Assembly: GCA_905182355.1 (NCBI GenBank)
Contig: CAJJBH010000011.1
Location: 1 to 64,000 of the forward strand
Reading direction: 5' to 3'
DNA length: 64,000 nt
DNA from: an uncultured Paracoccaceae bacterium
GTDB lineage: Bacteria; Pseudomonadota; Alphaproteobacteria; Rhodobacterales; Rhodobacteraceae
Part shown: one piece after another, positions 56,167 to 64,000 of the stretch
How the letters are laid out: each line of letters starts with the position of its first letter
How positions within the stretch are numbered: position 1 is the stretch's first letter
Position numbers and translations under genes: made by a program
Notes under the pieces: model-generated
Told to the model about the DNA's origin: nothing
Databases searched by the model: none
The model's input: the letters and a program-made list of their open reading frames with translations, nothing else

Positions 56167-56779
56167 GTTCCTGCATGTTTACACTCTGTTAGTGCAAACT
56201 TTCTGGAGCTTAATTTGCCATCCTTCTAAGGCATGTGTGTCAGTGTGCGATTGTTTTAAAGCCTACAACGAGTATTCTTTTGAAGTTTCCGACAGTTATT
56301 TTCGAAGCGCTCAGGCTTATAATAGGTCACAAAATCATAAGCAGAAAATTAAGTGGATATTTAATTAACATCGAATTTGTTACATACTCGATCGCCGTTA
56401 ACTGTTGACTGCCTTCTGAATTTACGTGCTTTGGTCTGCAAACAAAGCAATGCTCAATTTCCATAACCTTGGAAGTTCGACGAACTTTTGTATAACCATT
56501 GATCATATCAACTGCCTTCGCAAAACTATCCTCTAGATTGCCCTTCATAATGTGCCCTGCGGTGTTGCTGCTGCACGCATTCGCCACGTCGTCAGGGGCA
56601 TCCGATGTCGACAATTGGCGAAAGACCTTTTGAATCTCCGCGGCGTTGTGTGGGCCTTGATGCAAGCCCCCAATGCACACTCCAAGAAGGAATGAGTTCG
56701 CTGGCCGCTGGCGAAACGATGCTTATCGTGGCGCAGCTTGACGATGTTTTAATCCAAACGGTAATAACCTCAACCACAG
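56167..56779. other. AT-rich gene-poor stretch
   Basis: 613 bp with no recognised gene. A 117-codon minus-strand frame (56327-56680) has no domain I know, with Cys-rich CFVCRP; codon use does not support it strongly. It may be the remnant of another inserted or decayed gene. Short plus-strand frames here are judged noise. Confidence 0.45.
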
Positions 56780-56930
56780 CGCTTGCGGTTATGCGCGAAG
56801 GAAACGCGGGCCTGGCAGCGTGGTGACCGGTTCAAGCTGTTGGATTGGGATGGTCAGGAATTCTGTCTGCATTACAAAGCTTTGGCGCGGGGCCGCGTTC
56901 CTAGGCCGAACGCCCAAAATGGTTGGTGCG
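56780..56930 (+). pseudogene. IS66-family TnpB remnant
   Basis: Two disjoint pieces of the second IS66 orf: MREGNAGLAA (frame a, equivalent of the family RKGxxGLAAL) and, after a deletion and frame change, RFKLLDWDGQEFCLHYKALARGRVP (cf. KLLxWDGxGLCLxYKxLERGRF). No start or full domain remains. Confidence 0.75.
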
Positions 56931-57220
56931 GATGACATCGGCACAACTCGCCATGCTCTGGGCCCCTCTCATCGCTGCAAGCAGCGACTGCCGGGCAATG
57001 ATCGGGCGGAAGACATGGCTATTTGCAGGTGCGGACACTGGCGCGGAAACCTTGGCGCGCCATGACTGTTATCGAAACGGCCCAGCTAAACGGCCACGAC
57101 CCGCAGGCTTACCTCGCTGACATTCTCGGCCGCATACACGGCCACAAGATCAACCGACCGGATGAGTTGCTGCCGTGGATTTGGACGCAGCTGAACTCTG
57201 CCAATTCAGAGGTCGCATGA
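56931..57220 (+). pseudogene. IS66-family transposase C-terminal remnant
   Basis: The C-terminal end of an IS66 DDE transposase in two frames: IGRKTWLFAGADTGAE (cf. GRKNxLFAGSDxGGE) then, one frame over, TVIETAQLNGHDPQAYLADILGRI to DELLPWIW, the usual end. The catalytic Asp-Asp part and most of the gene are missing, and no terminal inverted repeats were found. Confidence 0.85.
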
Positions 57221-57515
57221 TGACTGCGGTGACCCAACTATGTACAATCGGCTACGTCGCCAAAATGTTGGGCGAGGATGTCGCACTGCTCGAAACCATC
57301 AGCTCAAACGACGACAACTAACCTACGGCCATATCGTCAGCGTGTACGCCAGCACCGATCCCGTGATCAGTACCCTGACCGATCGCGGGATCGATGAATT
57401 GAAAGACATGACCCAAACCGCGCGCATAACCACAAAAACCTGGCACGCATTCATAGATGACTTCGTAGATGACGCTAACCTTGTCAGCCGGATTCAGGCT
57501 CAGTCACTGCGGTAA
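57217..57515 (+). pseudogene. IS66-associated accessory orf, frameshifted
   Basis: Starts overlapping the transposase stop. Reading MMTAVTQLCTIGYVAKMLGED...SSNDDN, then after a frame change LTYGHIVSVYASTDP through TWHAFIDDFVDDANLVSRI. This resembles the small orf that follows the transposase in some alphaproteobacterial IS66 copies; its function is unknown. A stop at about 57321 breaks it. Confidence 0.65.
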
Positions 57516-57559
57516 CAATGGAGCAGTTCCCTTTTTACCAAAAATCAAAATCGAATTGA

Positions 57560-58113
57560 CGTTTATGGCTTTGGCAATCGGCGGGAACCCGACCAAGGAC
57601 GTGTACACACAGGCAAATGCAACCAAAACGACACTGCGTGCCCTTGATGCCTAAAACCTGCTTCCGAGAAAGCCGCATTTTTGCGCTAGCAACACATGGT
57701 TTGCTGTCAAACGACGAAAAGGTTTCGGGGTCGCCGCACTGGTTCTTTCAGATCTCGTCGATGGAAAAGAAGACGGGTTCTTGTCTGCTTCTCAAATCTA
57801 TTCTTACAAAATCGGGGCTGGTTTTGTGATCCTTTCGGCCTGCAACACTGGAACTCCTGGTGCAGCAAGCGGGATGTCCGAACTTGCATCGGCGTTCTGT
57901 TACGTGGGGGCCGACCAATTGATGTTAACGCATTGGGAAATCGGTAGCGGCGTGGCAGTCAAACTGATGACACAGTTTGCGATTGATTTCAGGGTTAAGG
58001 AATCGTTACCAGCCGACAGCCTACGCGCTGCAATTGATGGGATTTTGGCAAATCCAAAAATTTCGCGTTTTCATCACCCAAGGTTCTGGGCAAGTCACTT
58101 TATCATATCGTAA
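57560..58113 (+). pseudogene. CHAT-domain (caspase-like) protein remnant
   Basis: C-terminal part of a CHAT protease-like domain read in at least three frame segments: YTQANATKTTLRALDA; RIFALATHGLLSNDEKVSG with the catalytic His; then SDLVDGKEDGFLSASQI...VILSACNTG with the catalytic Cys, to GADQLMLTHWEIGS and the end HPRFWASHFIIS. Frame changes lie near 57655 and 57735. The N-terminal TPR or effector part that CHAT proteins usually have is gone. CHAT proteins occur in defence and cell-death systems, but this copy is dead. Confidence 0.82.
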
Positions 58114-58338
58114 TGAAATGCTGGGGATGCCGTTGCATTTCACTAGGGTTTGCAGTGCTGGCGTGTGTGTCATTAGCACTGACCACCAGCTGGCCAGTCG
58201 CCGTGACACTCTAAACCAAAGATGTCGTTGATGACGGTTGGATCATACAGCCGCAACTTTCTGGCCAATATTGTGTGGCCCATTCGTCCGTCATGCGCTG
58301 CCAATCCTCTAAAGTAAGAGCGCTTCACGCAGCCGATT

Positions 58339-59133
58339 TCAGCGCTGGTAAATGACAGGAAACCAATCTTCCCTCAGGACCTGACCAGGCGTCATATCGT
58401 GACCTGGAAATGGAGGCGACGTTGGACCAGCGCGTTCAACATAACGGGCATCGTCCCCTACCAGCCGCAACGAAAATGCACGCCGTCGCTGTTCAGTGCT
58501 GTTGCCCCGCGCACCGTGAAGCGTGCCATAGTTAAACGCGACCGCATCACCAGGTTCCATTTCCCATTCCTTGATATCCATGCCCTCAGCATCTGGATCT
58601 GGTACCGCCATATAGGTCTCGTCGCTGGGATAAAAGTTCGTCTCGGAAAGCCAACGGGTTGGCAAAACAGGCTTTTCCCATGCATGGCTGCCTGCAACGC
58701 ACCGCAAACTTGCCCCAGTGACCGCATCCATTGGCGACCAGAAACTTACGTTTTGGTTCCCTTCGACAAAATAATATGGACCGTCTTGGTGCCACGGTGT
58801 CGGCTTGGATGTGCCCGGTTCTTTGACCAGCACATGGTCGTGAAACACCTGAACTCTGTCCGATTTCATAAGGTCAGCAGCAACCTCTGCCGCTGGTGAG
58901 TTTCGAATAACCTCTTCAAATTCAGAAATCCGGTTCCAGTTACAGTAATCATCAAAAAACCGGCCACCTTCACCCGCATTCAGGTTTTCGGCAGCGTATG
59001 GCCCCGGCTCTGTCATGTTGCGTTCAATTCCGGTGCGAATTGTTTCGACATGATCTTTGAACAACCCTTTTATCAGAACCACCCCGTCGCGTTGGAAGGT
59101 AATAATGTCTTCTTGGGTTACGAGTGGATGCAT
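58339..59133 (-). CDS. phytanoyl-CoA dioxygenase family protein
   Basis: 264-residue Fe(II)/2-oxoglutarate oxygenase. The iron-binding triad is visible: WHQDGPYYF supplies His and Asp, GTLHGARGN the distal His; RRRAFSLRL supplies the 2-oxoglutarate arginine. The sub-group with a DHVLVKEPGTSKPTPWHQD start hydroxylates small substrates such as compatible solutes or betaines in some bacteria; the substrate here is unknown. The gene is intact within an otherwise decayed zone. Upstream 59134-59230 is AT-rich and likely its promoter. Confidence 0.88.
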   Translation of the reverse strand: MHPLVTQEDIITFQRDGVVLIKGLFKDHVETIRTGIERNMTEPGPYAAENLNAGEGGRFFDDYCNWNRISEFEEVIRNSPAAEVAADLMKSDRVQVFHDHVLVKEPGTSKPTPWHQDGPYYFVEGNQNVSFWSPMDAVTGASLRCVAGSHAWEKPVLPTRWLSETNFYPSDETYMAVPDPDAEGMDIKEWEMEPGDAVAFNYGTLHGARGNSTEQRRRAFSLRLVGDDARYVERAGPTSPPFPGHDMTPGQVLREDWFPVIYQR

Positions 59134-59564
59134 GATTTTTAATTCCTTGTTGAACGCAGGTTAACCATAAGGATAATCAGCTTCCAATAATTATTGATCA
59201 TATTGTTAATAATTTCTTTTTATATCTCACATTGCGCCCGCACTGACCTGCACCCCGAGGCTCCCTCGTTCATAACGATAGTTTGCGGGTTTGGATTTCA
59301 TATTCTTCATCGCCTGTTTGGGCAAGCGCGTCGTGCGCGGAGCCCTCAAATCGCTCAAGCGCTCGACGCGCTTCAGCGGGCGTTTGGTTCTTCCGTGACG
59401 AGTGCGGCCTGACGGTACAAATGACTGCAAAGGATGCAAAGCGGACCTTCAAGTAGGTGCAAGGATTGAGGTCAACTAAAGAAGAAGTGGTCCTTTGAAA
59501 GGAAGACCATATTCGGAAATAGCGAACGGCAATCTGTAAATACAAAAGATTTTCTATAACAGCC
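59134..59564. other. non-coding stretch upstream of copA
   Basis: 430 bp. The left quarter is AT-rich; the middle (59230-59440) is GC-richer and allows overlapping frames on both strands, none with a recognisable domain, so it may be the residue of a lost gene. The right end joins the CueR-type promoter. Confidence 0.5.
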
Positions 59565-59595
59565 TTGACCTTCCAGTAACTGGAGGCCTTACTTT
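59565..59595 (+). promoter_or_regulatory. CueR-type promoter of copA
   Basis: -35 TTGACC (59565-59570) and -10 TACTTT (59590-59595) with a 19-bp spacer, longer than the normal 17 and typical of MerR-family activators. The spacer holds the dyad CTTCCAG-TAA-CTGGAGG. It closely resembles the E. coli copA promoter. The cueR gene lies downstream. Confidence 0.88.
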
Positions 59596-59623
59596 AATGA
59601 AATCTGGAACAAGAGATTTTATC

Positions 59624-62137
59624 ATGAAAACCGACAAATCATTAACTTTCGACGTGCTAGAGATGAACTGTGCTTCTTGCGTTGGCCGGGTGGAAAAGGC
59701 CTTGGACGCTGTACCAGGGGTTCGTGGCGCGCGTGTAAACCTTGCATCAGAAACGGCCACGATCACTGTTGATGATACGTTTAAAGCCGATGATGCGACT
59801 GCGGCACTGACAACTGCGGGTTACCCTGTTGACTTGAAAAACTACCGTTTTAGCGTAGAAAATATGTCCTGTGCGTCGTGTGTTGGCCGTGTTGAACGTG
59901 CGCTGTTGGTTGTTCCTGGTGTCGTTTCAGTTGCGGTAAATTTGGCAAAAGAAGAAGCAACCGTTCGTGTATTGGGGATGTCAGCGACGCCTGCCGATAT
60001 TATGCGGACTGCGGGTGCTGCGGGATATCCAGCCACTCTGGTTTATGATCAAGGTACGGCAGACGCGGCGGCGGATCGAAAGGCTGAAGAGGCAGTTCAT
60101 TTGCAGCGCATGACGCTGGTTGCCGCAGTCCTGACTTTACCCGTTTTTATCCTAGAAATGGGCAGCCATATCATCCCTGCACTTCACGACTGGATTATGA
60201 ATACACTGGGCATGGGGGTTAATTGGTCCATCCAATTTATACTAACAACAATTGTTCTGGCATGGCCCGGACGGCAATTCTACCTCAAGGGGTTTCCCGC
60301 GCTTTTCAAAGGTGCTCCCGACATGAATTCACTCGTCGCACTTGGGTCATCTGCCGCGTGGGGATTTTCAGTGATCGCCCTTTTTGCGCCATCGCTTTTG
60401 CCCGACGGCACGCGCGTTGTCTATTTTGAAGCAGCAGCAGTCATTGTGACGCTCATTCTTCTGGGGCGCTTCCTCGAGGCCCGCGCAAAAGGGCGCACAG
60501 GCCAAGCCATCCGCAAGCTGGTCGGACTTAGGGCCAAAACAGCGCAAGTAGACCGGAACGGGCAAATGGTCGAACTTCCGGTCGATGACATTGTGGTTGG
60601 TGACCTTGTTCATGTGCGGCCAGGTGAAAAAATCGCAGTCGATGGCACAGTCACTACAGGCCTGTCATACGTCGATGAAAGTATGATTTCAGGGGAACCT
60701 ATTCCTGTAGAAAAGTCTGCGGATACAGAGGTTGTAGGGGGCACGGTCAACGGCACCGGTGCACTGACGTTCAGTGCCACCAAAGTCGGCGGCGATACTA
60801 TGCTAGCACAAATTATCAGTATGGTCGAAGAGGCGCAGGGCGCAAAACTGCCAATTCAAGATTTGGTCAATCGCATCACACTTTGGTTTGTACCAGCCGT
60901 CATGGGCGTTGCCCTGGTGACCTTCGTGGCGTGGTTGGTGGTGGGGCCTGATCCTGCGCTTAGCTTTTCATTGGTCGCCACCGTTGCTGTTTTGATCATC
61001 GCCTGCCCTTGCGCGATGGGATTGGCCACGCCTACGTCAATTATGGTGGGCACTGGGCGCGCGGCAGAGCTTGGCGTTCTATTTCGACGTGGTGATGCAT
61101 TACAAACGTTGAACGACATACAAACCATTGCTTTAGACAAGACGGGCACGTTGACAGAAGGGCATCCAGAACTAACCGATTTAGATATAATGAAGGGTTT
61201 TGAGGAAGCGGATGTTTTACGCTTAGTTGCATCAGTTGAGGTCATGTCGGAACATCCGATCGCTGCAGCTATTGTGCGGCGGGCACAACAGGATGCTTTG
61301 GTTCTAGCAGATATTGAAGATTTCAAGTCAATCACTGGCTACGGCGTTAGCGCGGTTATTGAAGGTCGTAAGATCCTTGTAGGTGCGGATCGCTTGATGA
61401 CCCGCGAAGGCATCGCGCTGGATGATGTGCAAACAATTGGTGAAGGTCTGGGCCAGGAGGGAAAAACGCCTTTGTATGCTGCAATCGATGGGCATCTTGC
61501 TGCTGTCATTGCTGTATCAGATCCTATCAAGCCCAGCACGGTTGAAGCGATTGCTGCTTTGCATGAACTGGGCCTAAAGGTCGCCATGATTACTGGTGAC
61601 AACAAAGGCACGGCTGATGTCATTGCCGCGCAGCTTGGTATCGACACGGTTGTTGCGGAGGTGTTGCCAGAGGGTAAAGTCACCGCGATTGAAAAGCTAC
61701 AGGCCGGCGGGCGTAAAGTTGGATTTGTGGGCGATGGTATCAATGACGCCCCGGCACTTGCCCGCGCTGATGTTGGTATCGCGATTGGCACAGGTACGGA
61801 TGTGGCGATAGAGGCCGCTGATGTTGTGCTGATGTCTGGCGACCTGAAAGGGGTCGTAAATGCCCTGCACGTCAGCCAACGGACAATGCGCAACATTCGC
61901 CAAAACTTGTTCTGGGCTTTTGGATACAACGCTTTGTTGATCCCTGTTGCTGCGGGCGTATTCTACCCCGTGTTTGGCCTTATGTTATCGCCAGCACTTG
62001 CTGCCGGAGCAATGGCCCTGTCCAGCGTGTTTGTGCTGTCCAACGCGCTTCGATTGCGGTGGATCAGACCGACGCTGAATGAGGCCAAATCGAAGACCAA
62101 TGCAGATCGTGGTCTTGTACCAACGATGGCACTCTAG
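59624..62137 (+). CDS. copA: copper-exporting P1B-type ATPase CopA
   Basis: 837 residues. Two N-terminal heavy-metal domains carry MNCASC (Cys 16 and 19) and MSCASC (Cys 83 and 86). Then come the membrane helices, the CPC metal site in [15 protein letters not shown], the phosphorylation motif DKTGT, and the hinge [16 protein letters not shown]. It pumps Cu(I) from the cytoplasm. The frame is open at 59597, but that ATG lies on the -10 box; the ATG at 59624 with GAGA-type site is the start. Forms an operon with cueR (10 bp gap). Confidence 0.96.
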   Translation: MKTDKSLTFDVLEMNCASCVGRVEKALDAVPGVRGARVNLASETATITVDDTFKADDATAALTTAGYPVDLKNYRFSVENMSCASCVGRVERALLVVPGVVSVAVNLAKEEATVRVLGMSATPADIMRTAGAAGYPATLVYDQGTADAAADRKAEEAVHLQRMTLVAAVLTLPVFILEMGSHIIPALHDWIMNTLGMGVNWSIQFILTTIVLAWPGRQFYLKGFPALFKGAPDMNSLVALGSSAAWGFSVIALFAPSLLPDGTRVVYFEAAAVIVTLILLGRFLEARAKGRTGQAIRKLVGLRAKTAQVDRNGQMVELPVDDIVVGDLVHVRPGEKIAVDGTVTTGLSYVDESMISGEPIPVEKSADTEVVGGTVNGTGALTFSATKVGGDTMLAQIISMVEEAQGAKLPIQDLVNRITLWFVPAVMGVALVTFVAWLVVGPDPALSFSLVATVAVLIIACPCAMGLATPTSIMVGTGRAAELGVLFRRGDALQTLNDIQTIALDKTGTLTEGHPELTDLDIMKGFEEADVLRLVASVEVMSEHPIAAAIVRRAQQDALVLADIEDFKSITGYGVSAVIEGRKILVGADRLMTREGIALDDVQTIGEGLGQEGKTPLYAAIDGHLAAVIAVSDPIKPSTVEAIAALHELGLKVAMITGDNKGTADVIAAQLGIDTVVAEVLPEGKVTAIEKLQAGGRKVGFVGDGINDAPALARADVGIAIGTGTDVAIEAADVVLMSGDLKGVVNALHVSQRTMRNIRQNLFWAFGYNALLIPVAAGVFYPVFGLMLSPALAAGAMALSSVFVLSNALRLRWIRPTLNEAKSKTNADRGLVPTMAL

Positions 62138-62147
62138 GAGCTAACAG

Positions 62148-62543
62148 ATGAATATCGGAGAGGTATCCAAACGCGCAGGTCTGCCAAAAAAGACCATCCG
62201 CTACTACGAGGACATCGGGCTGGTCACGCCATTGCGCGACACCAACGGCTATCGCAGTTTTCGTGACAGCGACATGCACAAGCTTGCATTTATGGGGCGC
62301 TCTCGTGCGTTGGGGTTTACGATTGAAGACTGTCGTAACCTATTGGCGCTGTGGGACGATCAAGATCGCGCCAGTGCAGATGTGCGAACCATTGCAAAAG
62401 AGCACTTGGCGCAGATCGAAAGCAAGATAGTTGATTTGCAGGCGATTCAAGAAACGTTGACCCTTCTGGTGAAAGAGTGTGCTGGGGATGATCGCCCAGA
62501 TTGCCCTATACTTAAGACATTGGAACAGTTTCCAATGAAATAG
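62148..62543 (+). CDS. cueR: Cu(I)-responsive MerR-family regulator CueR
   Basis: 131 residues: an N-terminal winged helix (MNIGEVSKRAGLPKKTIRYYEDIGL), a dimerisation helix and the metal loop with C111 and C119 (CAGDDRPDCP), which matches the Cu(I)-binding cysteines of CueR. It should activate the promoter at 59565-59595. Its own expression would then follow copA, a feedback arrangement. The 168-bp gap after it holds nothing recognised. Confidence 0.94.
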   Translation: MNIGEVSKRAGLPKKTIRYYEDIGLVTPLRDTNGYRSFRDSDMHKLAFMGRSRALGFTIEDCRNLLALWDDQDRASADVRTIAKEHLAQIESKIVDLQAIQETLTLLVKECAGDDRPDCPILKTLEQFPMK

Positions 62544-62711
62544 TGGTTTGGAAACGTTGGTTTTTCCTGTCCGTCGAAAGCATAAGTCGGCGATTGGCAT
62601 GGTATCTTCAAGCAAGAATTGGCGCAAAATGGAAATCCTGTGCCTATCTCACGAGAAAGTTAGAAACCTTCCAGCACAGGATGCATTGACAGAGGTTTTA
62701 AAGACGCCCAG

Positions 62712-63125
62712 ATGTATGAAATGAAAACGAAAAACACCATACCTGCATTCCTAAAGATGCTTGCTTGTCTTGCGTTCGCGCTTGCTTTGGTGTTTTCGCC
62801 ACCGTCAGCATCTCATGCGGCTTCAGGTTTGCACGATGATCATCAAATGGCTTCCGTCATTTTGGATCATGTGAACAATAGTCATTCACATGACGCGATG
62901 TCGTCTACATCTTTTAATAACGAATCCAATTCTACGTCCAAATCGGGTGATGACGAACAATCGTCAACCCAGTGCTGTAGTGGCATTTGCCTTTCAGTCG
63001 TTCTTATTGAGACTGGTATTGTTTTTGGCGACGAGACAACAAGCAGCGTAGATCTAACACTCCATGCACAGACCGCATCCATCGAACCATCGGGCTTTCT
63101 ACGTCCTCCCCAGTTCCTGATCTGA
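62712..63125 (+). CDS. secreted His/Ser-rich protein of the copper locus
   Basis: 137 residues. A signal peptide (to about residue 36, ending SHA) precedes a His/Asp/Ser-rich stretch (HDDHQ, NNSHSHD) and then a CCSGIC motif followed by a hydrophobic patch. Such composition fits a metal-binding periplasmic protein; no domain family is recognised with certainty. No good ribosome site is seen. It lies between cueR and the outer-membrane efflux genes, and a copper or silver role is inferred from that. Confidence 0.65.
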   Translation: MYEMKTKNTIPAFLKMLACLAFALALVFSPPSASHAASGLHDDHQMASVILDHVNNSHSHDAMSSTSFNNESNSTSKSGDDEQSSTQCCSGICLSVVLIETGIVFGDETTSSVDLTLHAQTASIEPSGFLRPPQFLI

Positions 63126-63128
63126 TCT

Positions 63129-63168
63129 AAGACCCTTACTGGGTCTTCGCTTTGCGCACTTTTGTGCG
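63129..63168 (+). terminator. paired small hairpins
   Basis: A 7-bp stem (63129-63135 with 63141-63147, 5-nt loop) is followed by a second short hairpin near 63154-63168. T-rich bases lie between. They may end or attenuate transcription before the lipoprotein gene, or act as an mRNA stabiliser. Confidence 0.5.
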
Positions 63169-63200
63169 TGAACCAGAATTCTATTACTCAGGTTACTTTC

Positions 63201-63422
63201 ATGAAAATTTATCTATCGATGGGGGCTTCCGCCCTCGTGCTTGGCGCATGTGCTTACGAGCCGACGCCTCTGCCCGATGTGGCCGCGCAACAAGCGGTCA
63301 CTAACACATCAATTTCTTCTTCAACCGGATATCAGAATCCGCTGGCTGGATTTACGTATCGCGGCCCGACGGAGCCTCGCGATTGGCGGACGGTCAATGA
63401 AGAACAGACGGAGGGCCACTGA
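63201..63422 (+). CDS. small lipoprotein upstream of the TolC-family gene
   Basis: 73 residues from the ATG at 63201, with AGGT 8 nt upstream: a signal peptide with lipobox LGAC gives a lipidated cysteine, then a short polar mature part with GFTYRGPTEPRDWRTVN. The function is unknown. It overlaps the next gene (TGATG), so it is made with the outer-membrane factor and may help its assembly. Confidence 0.75.
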   Translation: MKIYLSMGASALVLGACAYEPTPLPDVAAQQAVTNTSISSSTGYQNPLAGFTYRGPTEPRDWRTVNEEQTEGH

Positions 63423-64000
63423 TGCGTATATCAAAACTCCCGCTGGTCTTTGGCTTTCCATTGATCCTAGGCGCTTGCGCAACTGCAATCCCCGGCGCGT
63501 ACACGGAACCAAAAGCAGGTTTTTCTAACGTTTCAAATCAGACGTCAACCAGCATTGGAAAGCGCACTGCTTTTGCCCAAACTCAGGCTGGAAATGTTGT
63601 GCTTCAAAAGCAAGTGCATGGGATGGTGCATCGCAAGACGATTTCAGCGGACACCGCTGTTCAGATTGCTTTGCTCAATAATAAGGGACTGCAAGCGTCA
63701 TACGCGAATGTGGGCCTTTCTGCTGCCGATGCATGGCAACAATCAACGCCTGAAAATCCAGTTGTCTCTATCGGCATACTTGGAATCGGTGCTGCCGAAT
63801 TGGGGCTTTACCGAGCAATTGAAGGTATGTTTGCGACGAATATTCTGGATGCTAAAACGCGCAAACAGCGTGTTGCTTTGGCAGATATTAACTTTCGCTC
63901 TGCGCAACTTGGCGCGGTGAACGATACATTGACCTTGGCCAACCAAACACGCCAAGCGTGGATCAACGCCGTATCTGCATTTGAGGCTGCCAGCTATCTT
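63422..64000 (+). CDS. TolC-family outer-membrane factor, N-terminal part
   Basis: The frame starts at 63422 overlapping the upstream stop and runs to the window edge (193 codons). The signal ends in lipobox LGAC, so it is a lipidated outer-membrane factor like those of CusC/RND pumps. The stretch SADTAVQIALLNNKGLQASYANVG and the later helix with ANQTRQAWINAVSAFEAA match the coiled, repeated helices of the family. With copA and cueR nearby, a copper or silver efflux or oxidation module is likely; the partner pump must lie to the right. Confidence 0.88.
   Translation, partial: MRISKLPLVFGFPLILGACATAIPGAYTEPKAGFSNVSNQTSTSIGKRTAFAQTQAGNVVLQKQVHGMVHRKTISADTAVQIALLNNKGLQASYANVGLSAADAWQQSTPENPVVSIGILGIGAAELGLYRAIEGMFATNILDAKTRKQRVALADINFRSAQLGAVNDTLTLANQTRQAWINAVSAFEAASYL

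Noticed and set aside
56327-56680. 117-codon minus-strand frame
   Set aside because: No domain, no ribosome site, in a decayed AT-rich area; left as part of the gene-poor stretch.
57240-57515. 91-codon frame as an independent gene
   Set aside because: Its C-terminal half is the shifted end of the IS66 accessory orf; the N-terminal half is out of frame.
59270-59545. 91-codon minus-strand frame upstream of copA, with a transposase-like feel (QTPAEARRALERFEG)
   Set aside because: Too short and no match to a named transposase end; kept only as possible residue of a lost gene.
1-64000. CRISPR arrays, rRNA genes, prophage or complete insertion sequences
   Set aside because: No regularly spaced repeats, no ribosomal RNA, no phage structural genes and no intact transposase were seen.

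Overview
The window looks like part of the chromosome of a marine alphaproteobacterium of the Rhodobacterales (Roseobacter group). The evidence is the gene content and order: ruvCAB-ybgC-tolQRAB-pal-cpoB-tilS-ftsH in one line, hom-(glpX)-recJ, a DUF1127 protein, phosphatidylcholine synthase, an MttB-family methyltransferase, an H-NOX/diguanylate cyclase pair and carnitine catabolism. A tRNA-His without G-1 fits the same class. The many frameshifted genes and transposase debris suggest a genome under decay, as in some polar roseobacters such as Octadecabacter, but that genus guess is weak.

1-13 kb (mostly minus strand): an amidase fragment, a MOSC protein, and then a long collinear housekeeping run read from 12.85 kb down to 1.1 kb: ruvC, ruvA, ruvB, an unknown gene, ybgC, tolQ, tolR, tolA, tolB, pal, cpoB, tilS and ftsH, closed by a terminator. 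13-27 kb: DUF1127 protein, a small membrane protein, prmA, an MFS transporter, priA, transaldolase, DUF484-xerC, a P460-like cytochrome, phosphatidylcholine synthase, ogt with a capsule-type glycosyltransferase, rpoH, rluD divergent from a DUF6476 gene with overlapping start codons, and tRNA-His.

27-38.6 kb: mmcB, an ArsR/SRPBCC pair with its own operators, a hairpin-rich intergenic stretch that may encode a structured RNA, a TetR regulator, hom, a decayed glpX, recJ, tRNA-Glu, an H-NOX/GGDEF operon, an MttB homologue, and DUF3572-HAD. 38.6-51 kb: a diguanylate cyclase with worn-out receivers, an EF-hand / ECF sigma / anti-sigma / metal-sensor operon, DUF983, Nudix, EamA, a fatty acid desaturase, and a carnitine operon (BKACE, lipocalin, dehydrogenase-thioesterase fusion, SDR) with a divergent AraC-type regulator.

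51-64 kb: an aldo/keto reductase, MFS, metG, then an AT-richer decayed zone (GST, frameshifted FAD oxidoreductase, IS66-family debris, a broken CHAT-domain gene), a phytanoyl-CoA dioxygenase, and a copper module (copA under a CueR-type promoter, cueR, a His-rich secreted protein, a small lipoprotein and a TolC-family outer membrane factor cut by the window end).

The most unusual items are the H-NOX protein that seems to lack its heme-ligating histidine, the hairpin-rich stretch at 28.7-28.9 kb, the 11-bp tandem repeat inside the lipocalin signal peptide, and the recently inactivated glpX. No CRISPR array, prophage or complete insertion sequence was seen.
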